From NCBI RefSeq assembly GCF_036588685.1, contig NC_086378.1:44679578-44743577 (forward strand): a stretch of DNA of 64,000 bases, given 5' to 3'. This stretch comes from Mytilus trossulus (taxonomy: Eukaryota > Mollusca > Bivalvia > Mytilida > Mytilidae). Of this stretch, positions 38,261-50,200 are shown piece by piece. A model generated the notes under the pieces. The model was not told where the DNA came from, did no database searches, and was given only the letters and a program-made list of their open reading frames with translations. Both the position numbers and the translations under genes were made by a program. Numbering within the stretch: the first letter of the stretch is position 1; each line of letters begins with the position of its first letter.

Positions 38261-38361
38261 TTGGATGATTGAATTGTGTATATGGTGTGTACAAGTTATC
38301 ATTTTGTACAAATTGTAATTTGTACAAAAAAATTGTACAAATTATAATTTGTATTTTGACT

Positions 38362-39508
38362 TGTGTACAAAATTTGACTAAAATTCACTTATATCTTGTA
38401 CAATAATTTATAGTATGGATTTTGTTATATAATAGCATTTATACACACTATATAATTTTTATTAAATGACCATATAATAAACCTTATTTGCAAAATACAA
38501 AAATACCCAGATGGAGACAGGACATGTAATTGAGACATGCATGTCTAAAAATCTGATAGTGATAGAAATCTGCAGGTGTGAGAATTCTGATAGTATAATA
38601 GTAATCCACCCGCGAGACAATCAGGATGAGTCTGATGTTGAAGCACCAATCATTAGTTTCAGGAAGTGTGCGCTGTCTGGCTTACAGATCTAAACCGAAT
38701 ATCTAACTATGAAAACGAAACAGAAATGATCAGAACTTGGTGCGGGGAATACTGTCATTACGCCAATTTCTCAGTATGAACTTGCCCCAGCTGATCCTCC
38801 AAATATCTTCTACGTGTAGGTGTAATTATTGAATCTGGAGAAATTAAGGAATGCATTGGAACATCTGTAGGAATTTTAACAGGATATATGTCGATGAACT
38901 TAACTGCAGCTGTAAGGGGATGATCATTTAACTTCAACATTTTCTATAAAAAAATCAAATTTGATGAAAAATAGTGAGGTCAAGCAGATGACAAAAATAC
39001 TTTAAAGTGTTCAATTTTAAATAAAATGATTGAATTGAGAGCGTCGAAAATAAATTAAAAAAAAAGGGCGAAAAAGTTCTGACTCAGACGAAAAATAAAA
39101 CACCATACCTCCCACTGTTTTTAAGTAAAATAGTTGCTCACTTAAAGACACATCTTTATTCAAAGTTCCTGAGCTTCAACTTTCGCTACTTGAATCATTT
39201 AAAAAAAATCAAAAACTTGAAGTCAGGGGATACTTTTATGTAAAATTTAAAGGTGTCTGTACTCTGTAACACCCTTAAATGTAAATGTAAAAAGCAAAAT
39301 TTGTTGTGGAATTCCCAATGCAATAACTCATGCACTCACATGCTAAAGTAAATGATACAGAATTACTCCTGTATTTTGTGAATAAGGTTTATTGTGTGGT
39401 CATTGAATATAAATTCTATAGTGAGTATCAATGCTTTTTCATAACAAAATCCACACAATGAGTTATTGTACAAGATATAATTGAATTTTCATCAAATCCT
39501 GTACAAAT
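38362..39508. mobile_element. 1.1-kb element with 119-bp or longer terminal inverted repeats
   Basis: Arms 38380-38498 and 39371-39489 are equal in length and inverse of each other. Shared landmarks are CTTGTACAATAA, AACAAAATCCA and AATAAGGTTTATT. Weaker pairing extends outward to about 38362 and 39508. The interior holds a 60-codon plus-strand frame (38511-38693) and a 60-codon minus-strand frame (38758-38940) without known homology. It is probably a non-autonomous DNA transposon. Confidence 0.75.
38758..38943 (-). other. Exon-like segment, unknown protein
   Basis: A good acceptor (GATTTTTTTATAG) precedes 38943, and the frame then runs 60 codons with mixed, protein-like composition (for example PTRRRYLEDQLGQ) to a TAA stop. 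A second acidic exon-like piece on the same strand (39684-39739, DSDDEFSDNEDYGNE) could be upstream of it. I recognise neither; a captured gene fragment is possible. Confidence 0.3.
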
Positions 39509-39989
39509 TGGATTTAGTGTAAAGACGTCATAAACAGTCAGAGAGAAACATGACCTTGTGCAATGCTAGTTACGGGTATCGACATATTGTCAATTCATTA
39601 TTCTGCAGCTTTTATTCACAAAGCGAATGCAGCACGTCATATTAGAATCTTAAATCAAACCGTCCAGACACATTAACCTAAATAAACCTCATTCCCATAG
39701 TCTTCATTGTCACTGAATTCATCATCACTGTCCAGTGCCTAATCTATAAGTTTGGAGAGGAAGAAGTGACTTCCTCATTTCATGAGATAGTAACAAGAAT
39801 TGAAGTTACATTATCTTTTCGGTTGCATAGTGATTTCGTGCTTATCACTGAGGAAGTTTTGCAAGTTGATCTAAACTTAGAACAGGAATTTCGGCGATAT
39901 TCTATGCGGTCAGTCATTTCAAGCGGTTGTATGTCCAAAGTGTCAATGCAAAACAAAATCAAGACATTTCATTAATATAAACATAATAT

Positions 39990-40830
39990 TTATTTTGAAA
40001 TTATTTAGAAACTAACTAAAGGTTTCAGTTCTCTCATGCAAAGTTGGCTTAAGATGGATTTGGCTATTTATTCTAGGTATTTTTGACATATAGCTCTTCA
40101 ACGGTTTCGGTACTTATACATCTTCGGATTTCAAATGTTTGGCTCTGAGCTTTCCTGATGAAGGTAAATCCAGAAAAGCGCTTCGGACGCAAGGAATTAT
40201 TAAACGTGTTGTTTTCAATTTGTTTACATCACTGGGTCGATACCTCTGCTGGTGGTTTATTAGTCCCCGAGGCCACGGTATCATCAGCTCAGTAGTCAGT
40301 ACTTGATTCTGATATGATTTAACAAACTTTTACTAAAATTGTCCGTATATAAATTATGAAATTAATTAGAAATTAATAAGCGGTTTCAACTCCATCAGAC
40401 AAAGTTGGCTTTAGATGGATTTGGCTATTTATTTTAGGTATTTTTTACATATGGCTCTTCAACGGTTTCAGTACTTGTACATCTTCGGATTTCAAATGTT
40501 TCGCTTTGAGTGTTCCTAATGAAGGCAAATCCAAAAAAGCGCTTTGAACGCAGGAAATTATTAAACCGTGTCAGCTGGTTTCAAACAAAAATTCACCACT
40601 GGATCAGGCGATACCTCTGCTGGTGGACTATCATTCACCGAGGGTATCATCAGCCCAGTAGTCAGTATTTAACAAACTTGACCCGAAGTCATGACCGATC
40701 ATAAATTTTGAAATTATTTAGAAACTAAGGTTTCAACACCCTCAGGCAAAGTTGCCTTTAGATGGATTTGGCTTTTCATTTTAGGTCACATGAGTTTTGA
40801 CATATTTTAAAGTTCTTCAACGCAAGAAAA
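39990..40830 (+). repeat. ~360-bp tandem repeat upstream of gene B
   Basis: Units contain CATCTTCGGATTTCAAATG and CCTGATGAAGGTAAATCCAG (about 40154) or its variant CCTAATGAAGGCAAATCC (about 40515), with a partial third unit from about 40700. It is the same family as 19030-19775. Confidence 0.75.
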
Positions 40831-40844
40831 TCAAATGGTTACTA

Positions 40845-40904
40845 CACAGGCACTTGTCTCAGAAAAAAAATCCTCTATACCTTAATATATGTTTATAGGG
40901 GTGT

Positions 40905-40935
<31 letters not shown>

Positions 40936-40961
40936 GTCTGAGTCTGAGACAAGTGCCTGTG
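40845..40961. mobile_element. 117-bp hairpin with GT and G runs
   Basis: CACAGGCACTTGTCTCAGA (40845) and TCTGAGACAAGTGCCTGTG (to 40961) are perfect inverse repeats. The loop contains a GT microsatellite followed by a G run of 17 or more. It lies 300 bp upstream of the gene B ATG. Confidence 0.75.
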
Positions 40962-41260
40962 GGTTACTGCCCAAATATACGGAAAGGAAACGAGTGCAGT
41001 ACGGATTGTATCGATCCGTGTCTTATATGCTTTCGCGCACGCTCAGTCGTCATACTACCCTCGAAATTTAAAAACTCTTTGTTCACTTGTGTCTTTGTTT
41101 CAAAACTTGCACAATTACTGTTCCGAATCTTCTAGATAGATGAAATAACTATAATGGTATAAACCCCATCTGGAGGTGCTCTTATTTACAGGAGGCTAAT
41201 GCATAGAAAAAGTTGTACTAGCTAAGCATTCCTTTCCCCGTACTTTTTTGTCCCCCTTAA

Positions 41261-44200
41261 ATGGCACAGGTTTCGGCTCAGAAATGTTCACTGTGTGATG
41301 AACAGAATGGGGCATACTATTGTTATGAATGTCAGCAATCTTTATGCACAATATGTTGCAAAAAGCACGGTAAAATTCCATCTTTAAGAGGACACACAGT
41401 CGCAGATATTAATACAATAGATCTTTCAACTGTCAACAAAAAGTCTCAGTGTACAGAACATGAGAAAGAGTTCCTGTTCTACTGCGTTCAATGCGATGCT
41501 TTTATATGTAGTCTTTGTGTTACATCTACACATATAACACACCGCTTCTCACAAATAACCGAAATTGTAGTAAAGGAAAGAGAAAAGGCAAAAGAAAATA
41601 TTGAAGAATTAAAATTGAAAATTGACGAAATAGCAAGCCTGCAAGAAAAAATCAAGACACATCACTATGAACAACTCCGTGTAAAGAGCAAACAATGTAT
41701 TGAACACATTGAATCTGTCAGCAAAGATCTTCAGTCCTGTATAGAATCAAAGAAAATTATCAAAGCAACTGAAGTCCAGGACAATGAAAAGAATGAGCAA
41801 GAAAATTTAAAAGCATTTCTTGACAGCACAGACTCAGTTCAGAAGCAATACTCACAAATATTATCAGAGCTTGAGAACGTTTTGTTGGAGAGACATGATG
41901 TGACATTTTATTCAAGTTATAAATCAATTGATCGTGATATTCAAATATTGGTAAAAATACCTGAAGAACCCAGTGAGGCACAAATTCCATTTTTTGAAGA
42001 AAAATTCTTGTACCAAGAAGTTCTGGAATATATGGAATCAAAGATTGGAAACAGGTACAAAATGAAGATTTGACAGTTTGTCTTTCTTTATCATTGTTTA
42101 TCAATGTTTATTGTTATCGGTTTGTGCTATGCTTAGCTGCGAAAACGTAGCTCTTAAGGTCCTTTTGATGATTTTGTATATTTGCGGGAAAAAAAATTCA
42201 AAAGGACAATAGAGCTACGTTTTCGCAGCTATGCTATGCTATGATTTTGAGAGACAAGACAATGCTAGATGGTATCTCAATTTCCTTGTTTACCACAAAT
42301 GTTGTATGAAATATTTTGGGAGAACACTGCTATAAATACTCTCACACCTATGTTAATTTTCTTGTTAGACATGTTACAGGTGTTAGATTTCATGAAATTC
42401 ATATTAAAGCTTTGTCATGAAGATATAAATTTGCAAGAATCCAAACCAAATATTTTTACTTGAAAAAAACACAAATAACATAATAAACAATATGATGCCT
42501 CCTTTTCTTGTACAAAATTTATTCATGACTATATTGCAAAACAATTATAGTGGGCCTGGTCTCATTGGGGTCTAAGCGAGACACGGGATTGCCGATTATT
42601 TGTAAAGGTGACACATGAAAGTCAAATTATTGTGGCATGAAAACAGGAAATGAGGTCTTGCGGAACCCGGGGAAATGACAAAAAAATGAGAATTGCTTAC
42701 TTACATAGTGCAAGCGGGATATGGGAATCTGACAAATCAGTAAGTGGGGTCCGGGATCAGAACCCCCCAATGAGACCCCCATTATACATGTCCATTGAAC
42801 AATCATGACAATGTTCTATTGTTTTTTTCAGCCTATGTCAAAACTGTTCTGTTCAGAAGATAAAGATAGAAGATTTACAGTCAGAAAACAAACAGTGCCA
42901 GGAAACTCTTCAAAGGTACACAATATCATACATTTACTGTTCATCTTCCAAAAAACTGATAGAAAACATTATACATGTAAAACAGACTGCATAAAGTGTG
43001 ACATAAGAATTAGGTGCCCAGCAACTACAAGAAGCAAACCATAACTGCATTTAAGTATTTTCACTACTCTGTTTCAAAATAACAAGCTTTTTAAAAGAAC
43101 AATATAAATTAAAAGTTTAATATGACTTAAAAAACAAAAAAGGTAACAAAAAAATAATGGGTCGTGTGCTTGTTTTCAAGATATAATTTTAGCCTTTAAG
43201 CCATTGAAAATTTGGCAGTAAGTGATTCTCTCTGGATTTTTCATACATAAAATTTACAATGACAACTTTTTCCTTCAAAAACTATGAAAAATAAAAAGGA
43301 TTTTATAAGATTTTCAATATTAAAATAAGAATATAACATGTATAAAATTAGGGGTTTGTGTGAAAAAATGTTTTAATGCATAATTATATATATATGGCAC
43401 TACAAAAGACTTAGTACATGGATAAACCAGAGGACTATGAATAACGGCAAAAATTCAAAAAACAGAAGGAATGAACATCCTTAAATTAATTAAGGTGCAT
43501 CAATTGGTAAGCAGTTCCTGTGTGAGGAGAAACTGTTGATCTTGAAAGTCATTGAAATATTTCCTTATGACGGTTTTGACTCATATAGTATATTCATAAG
43601 TTCCCTCATGTCAGATCTTGAACTTTTGAAATTGAACTCTTGTGTGTGATTTTTTATTCAAATAAATGTATTATCATGATTATGTAGTGTGGTGCATAAA
43701 CTAGTCTAGTTTGTGTTGATGACAACGGATGATGATGAGTCACACATGTTATATGGCCATAATTACTTAATTTGAAAGTCATACAAAAAACACTATACAT
43801 AAACATTGTACATAAAATTTTCTTGAATATATGCATGATAGAGAATTTCATCAATGCATACATATTTATTAAAAAAGTTTTTTTTTTCAATTCACAGAGC
43901 TCTAGAAACCCAAGAAAGGGAACTGATAAGGTTATCAGAAGATATTAAAGTTCTGAAGCAAGAAAAGCAAACTATGCAGTCACAGTATGTATAGAAACTA
44001 TTTAATTAATATGCAATATGGACCATAATTTGGTATTTGGCCTTTGGTTTCTTTTGGTATCCTTTTTTATAAGTTCTAAAACTTTAACTTTTATTTTGTG
44101 GGTTGTGTTGGTGTAAGAATAGTATTAATGGAACAATTGAGTTTTTCAAGAAAAAATTAATACATTTTGATTCACCGTTTACGTGACAGGAAACCAAACA

Positions 44201-47200
44201 GGAAACCAATCTTTATTTTCTTTATTTTGGACAATATATTTCAAAAGACATAAATGAACACCATTACTAGTGTTACTTGCTTCATGTTAATATTTAAAAT
44301 CTATTTTCAATGTTAAATTAAAAAAAATTTATACGCGACAGGAAACCATAAGAAACCGAAAGCATTTTTAAAGTTTTATTTTGTTGCAAAATCTGCTTAA
44401 AATAATCTGAACAGTATACTTTTTCTTAAAATCCATCTTCAATGTAACAGTATTATAAAACTCCTAAATATGTGCTTGTTTTGAAAACAATTAGTATGTA
44501 ATTTATTCAGAAATTTCCATTTTTTCTTCATTGACACAGGATACCATAATCGTTGTATCTTGATGTTTTAGCCAAAAAAATGTATTTAGTTTTGAAATTC
44601 CAGTTATATACAATTTATTCCAAATTATTGGCAATGCAAAATTCTTTAAATCCAGTAAAGAAAAAACTTTTAACTTGGAATTAAAATCTTTAAAATAGGC
44701 ACCATGTGATATTTGTGACCTGTACACCATCTACATGGTTTCCACATTTTAACCTTCTTTAGTGGGCTAAAATCAATAAAGTACTTCCTTTCAAGTCATG
44801 CAAAGTAAAAGTTTACTTCTCCCTTGACAAGTTTATTGCGCTTCTGATGAGTATTTGCAGAAGATGAATAAAAAAAAAATAATAAAAAACTGTGACAAAG
44901 ATACCAACTTTGTACATTCCAAGCGTAACGGTATATTAACATGTATTTTTTATTAAATTATATTTATTCACCTAAAATATCCAGTAATATTTACTGCTGA
45001 AGTAAAATCAATCCAACGAGCATTTGTACAATGATATGAGACATAATTTCGATTGAATTTTCCAAGGACTCTTTACATCGTTATCGGGAAACGAAGTGTG
45101 TTCTAACGTCTGTCAAATCTGAAATCGATTTTGTCAAGTCATTGGGCATTTATTTTCACACATGATCGTATGTAACATTATGCACATAGGAAAAATAATA
45201 GACCCCCGGCGCAATCTCTTCGAAAATTGTATTTTCCTCTTTTAAACAAGACAAATCAAGTCTACAGATTATGTTTGCTAACATCCCGTTGGAAACAAAA
45301 ACAATGTTTAGACCTAGTATTTCGTAAATCAGGCCGTAAGGGCGTGATCTCATGTTTAGTCACATGTCTCACGTATGATCGGAAATAACTAGACAAACAA
45401 TTTTTATTAAACAAAAGGAAATAACTGGACTTCTGTTTCGTGTGAAATGTAACGCATAACGATAACGCCATTTTCTAACTTAATTATTACGAAGAACAGA
45501 ACTGGAATGTAAATCCTCTCTGATTTACCTGTTTAAACATCTCGCGAGAGTTCATATTTGCATATTGTTATAAAGAATTCTATTACAACAAAGCAGATTA
45601 CATCATCTAAAATTTGCGTTACGAAATAGGAAACAAAAGTAACGCCAGTGTTCTTACACCTGCTACAGAAATACTTATAGTTCTCTGCATTTTCTTCTGA
45701 CTATTCTTATTGGTCAATGTGCTTAATTATTTGAAAGCAAAAGTTACGAATTTGCCGGTGACGATTATCTATAAATCAGTCAGCGTTATGCACTTTGGAA
45801 GCGAAAAGTAACGCGAGAAACGACACAAAAATATGGTCGTATAATCTTTGAAATTTGTTAATTTCATTTTGTTTTCTAGGAAAGAGTAGCATACACTTGT
45901 ATGTTGATAAAAATAAAGGCTTCTTTAGATGTAGTTACAACTTTTCTTACAGTAATACACATTTTTATCACTTTTCTATCGTTATAGGAAACGAGCCCAA
46001 TAGCAAATTATGATTCATATGCATCAGCTCATAAACTTATAATTTTTGCATTTAAAATTGTGTATATTCAATTTCTAACATATATATGGTCAATCTGTTC
46101 AATGTAAACACTAATTTAAACATTAAACGTTGATTTCTGACAAAAGTTCAGCCGTACAATCCATATTAAAATTTTGTTTGTTTGTGTGATTGGCAAATGA
46201 AAACTGGAAATGACAAGGTTAAAATTATTGAAGGCTTTCTTATAAAATTATCAAATAATAACCGTCATTTTGGGGGTATAGCAATTCTACAGAAAAGTCA
46301 CGTTAAACCTCATGTCAAAATATTGATTAACAGTAATCCAGATTATCAATGGATTAAATTAGAAAAATCCTTTTTTGGATTTAAAAGTGACCTATTTATT
46401 TGTGTACTGTACAACCCCCCTGTTACATCTAAATATACCCAAGAACTCTCTTCTGATGTTTTTGAATGCATAGAAAAAGATATCTTTCAGTATAAAAAAA
46501 TGGGTGAAATTTTGTTATGTGGAGATTTTAATGCCAGAATAGGCTCTGAAAATGACTTTATAGTAAACGATGATTCAAAATTTACTCCAATTTTTGATAC
46601 ATACCCTACTGACAAAAACATTATGACAAGAAAAAGTCGAGACCAAAAAATTGATCAAAGAGGCAAAGAAGTTTTGGATTTTTGCATTAGTAAACAAATA
46701 AGAATTTTAAATGGCAGAGTTCTTGGTGATACATTTGGTAATTTTACTTGCTATACCCCCAACGGTGCAATGTGGTTGATTATGTTGCTGTGTCGGAAGA
46801 AATTCTTGAAAATGTACTGTATTTTAAAGTATCCAGATTTATTCCCACATTATCTGATTGTCATTGTAAACTTGAGTGGGAATTATCTGCAAAATATTGT
46901 GTTCCTGGAGAAAATGATATTCCAATCCAGTTGAAAAATATGACACCTAATTATATCTGGACTGACTGTTCAGCAATAAAATTTCAAGAAACACTTTCTT
47001 CAGATACACTACAAAACTACATACTAGAATTCAACAACAGCACAATTCAATTTACTCAGACATCAGTAGATGAAGCATCATCAAAACTTTCAAACATCTT
47101 TTTATCAGCAGCAAATCTATCACTTAAACGACCTTTAAAAAAACACACAAACAAACAAAAAAACAAAAAGTGGTTTGATGCAAGTTTACAACAAGCTCGA

Positions 47201-50200
47201 ACTAACTTGCTTAATTATGGAAAAATTTATTCAAGATTTCCATATGATCCAATTATCAAAAATCACTTTTATAAACTGAATCGTGAATACTCCAAACTAA
47301 GGAAATATAAATACAAACAATACAAACAATCATTGATTAGTCAGCTGGACTCCTTGCATGAAGAGAATCCAAAACTGTATTGGAACTTAATTAATGAACT
47401 ACAGGAAAAAAATGAAACTAAAAAAAAATGTGGAGTACAACCATCAACTTTGATATCACATTTCCAAAAGTTGTCACAACTGAAAGGTGAATTTCAAAGT
47501 AGATATACAGAGCTATGTGAAAAACTGAAACAGTTAGAAAACTCAAAATGTTTCAACGAGTTGGACTCCGTTATCACTGAGTCCGAAATATCCAAAGCCA
47601 TTTCACACTTAAAATGCAATAAATCATCAGGCTTGGATAACATTAGTAATAATATGATAAAGAATGGACAGACTTTCCTTTTAAAAAGTTTTCAACAGAT
47701 GTTTAATACTTGTCTGTCTTCAGGTATATACCCAACATCTTGGGCTGAAGGTTATATTACACCAATTTTTAAAAGCAACAATACAAGTGACCCTAACAAT
47801 TATAGAGGAATAACAATAACAAGTGCAATTGGAAAGCTTTTTAATAGAATATTAAGTCTAAGACTGGACAAATTTCTTCAGGAACATAATATTATACATG
47901 ATAGTCAAATTGGATTCACAAGGAAAGCCAGAACTGCAGATCATATGTTTATTTTAAACTGTCTTATTAACAAATACTGTAATTCAAAAGAAGGTAGACT
48001 GTTTGCCTGTTTTGTTGATTTTCAGAAGGCTTTTGATACTGTTATACATACAGGGATCAAGATTAAATTACTAGATATTGGGGCTGGGTCTTATTTTTAT
48101 AACATTATTAAAAGTATGTATGAAATTAGCAAATCATGTGTCAAAATTCAAAATCAAGTAAGTGATTTTTTCCCATTAGATATTGGAGTCAAACAAGGTG
48201 ACAACCTCAGTCCGAATTTATTCAAGATATTCATAAATGATTTGCCCAGATATTTGTCAGATACTAAAGACCCAGTTAATGTCAATGACAAAGATCTACA
48301 TTGTTTAATGTATGCTGATGATATTGTTTTATTATCTACATCAGCTGAAGGACTACGAGAAAAGCTGGGAATGCTTGATAAATTTTGCAAAGATTGGTGT
48401 CTCAATGTGAATACTAATAAGACAAAGGTGCTGATTTTCAACAAGGCGGGCAGACATGTAAAACAGATATTCACATTTCAGAATATAAATCTGGAATGTG
48501 TTTCAAAATACAAATACCTAGGTTTATATTTAAGCTCATCTGGTTCATTCAGTTATGCTCAAAATGAACTATACAAAAAATCCCTGAAAGCTCATTTCAA
48601 ATTAAGGAAAGATCTTTTATCACTTAATCCTGATGTAAAAACAAGTATTCATGTTTTTGACCACACTGTAAAACCTATTTTATTATATGGTAGCGAAATA
48701 TGGGGGATGTTTAATTCTCTTTCCTCTAAATGTAAGAAGGAAGATATATCTTTTGAAAAATTATATTCAGGTTTACCCTGTGAGAAACTTCATATAAAAT
48801 TTTGTAAATTTATACTTGGGGTACACAAGAAAACAACAAATGCTGCAGTGTTATCTGAACTTGGAAGATTTCCAATATATTTTAATATTATAAAAGGAAT
48901 GTTATTGTACTGGTATAGATTAGAGAATTTAGGTGATAATTTTCCTCTATTAAAAGAGGCATATACACAATCAAAGACACTACATCACATGAATATAACA
49001 TCATGGTATGGTTCAATAAAGGTTGTTTTTAAAATACTTGGTATTGACTATACAAATGCCATAAATGCTCCATTTTGTGAATCCTTATACAAATTTAAGA
49101 AATATATACAAACCAAGCTATCAATATTGTTTATTAGCTGTTGGAAAAAACAAATAGATAAATTTTCAGACAGTAAACTGAAAACCTACCTTTTATATAA
49201 AACAAATTTTGGTTTTGAAAAATATCTAACATTGATCAAGAATTTTGAACTTAGAAGAAGTTTTACTAAATTACGTGTATCTTCTCATAGATTACAAATA
49301 GAATTAGGTAGATATCAGGGTATTCCCCGAATTAACAGAATATGTACCGTAATAAATGTTCTTCCAATACTGTCGAAGATGAGGCTCATTTTCTATTTGA
49401 TTGTAACAAATTTGAGGATGATAGAAATTGTATGTTAGCTAGTATTGCACAATATAATTCTTATTTTAATCATATGAACAGTCAAAGCAAAATTATCTGG
49501 TTATTTAGTGTAGAAAATGTTGAGTTACTTAAAATAATATGTAATTTTATATACAAACATCTTTCTTAGTGAAGATTAGTTAAAGGAGATCTATGTGTGT
49601 ATATACATTTGATTGGACATAGAAAAATATATTCATCTGAATATCACAAACATACTAGCCGATTAAAAAAAAACCAAATTGTTAAGATATATTATTTATT
49701 CAAATGTTCTCTTATATCCTTGAGGCATCGTCCCCTGGTATCAACTGCATTCAAGTTACCTATGATGCTTCCTTGTTTGCTTTTGATACAGGTAGGAAAG
49801 AGACATTTACACACATTTTACATGCCTATGGCCCATAAGGTATCGCCCCCTGGTGTCAGCTGCCTTTAGGAAACCATAATGCTTTCCTATTTGCTGCTGA
49901 CACAGGATGAGTCATGGACATGTTTAATTTCTACTTTCTTTTTGGCTAATTATTATATATTTAATTGATCCAACTTTTTATGTACTATACATATGTGGAT
50001 ATCTATTTTTCTTTTTTTCTTTTTGGGCTACTTGTTTGTTATCTATATCAACCACACTTGCAATAAAATGCATGAGTATTAAAAAAAAAAACATACTATA
50101 TAGATTCTTTATCTACGTATTCTTTAAGAACTTAAATAGTTCTCGTTTAACTTTTTTTTTTTTTTATCTCATTGTTTGTATTGTATTATGAAAAAATTAT

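Noticed and set aside
46697-46790. Possible programmed frameshift in the LINE
   Set aside because: No slippery heptamer or conserved overlap was seen, and the slip lies in the middle of the endonuclease domain, so a simple one-base loss is more likely.
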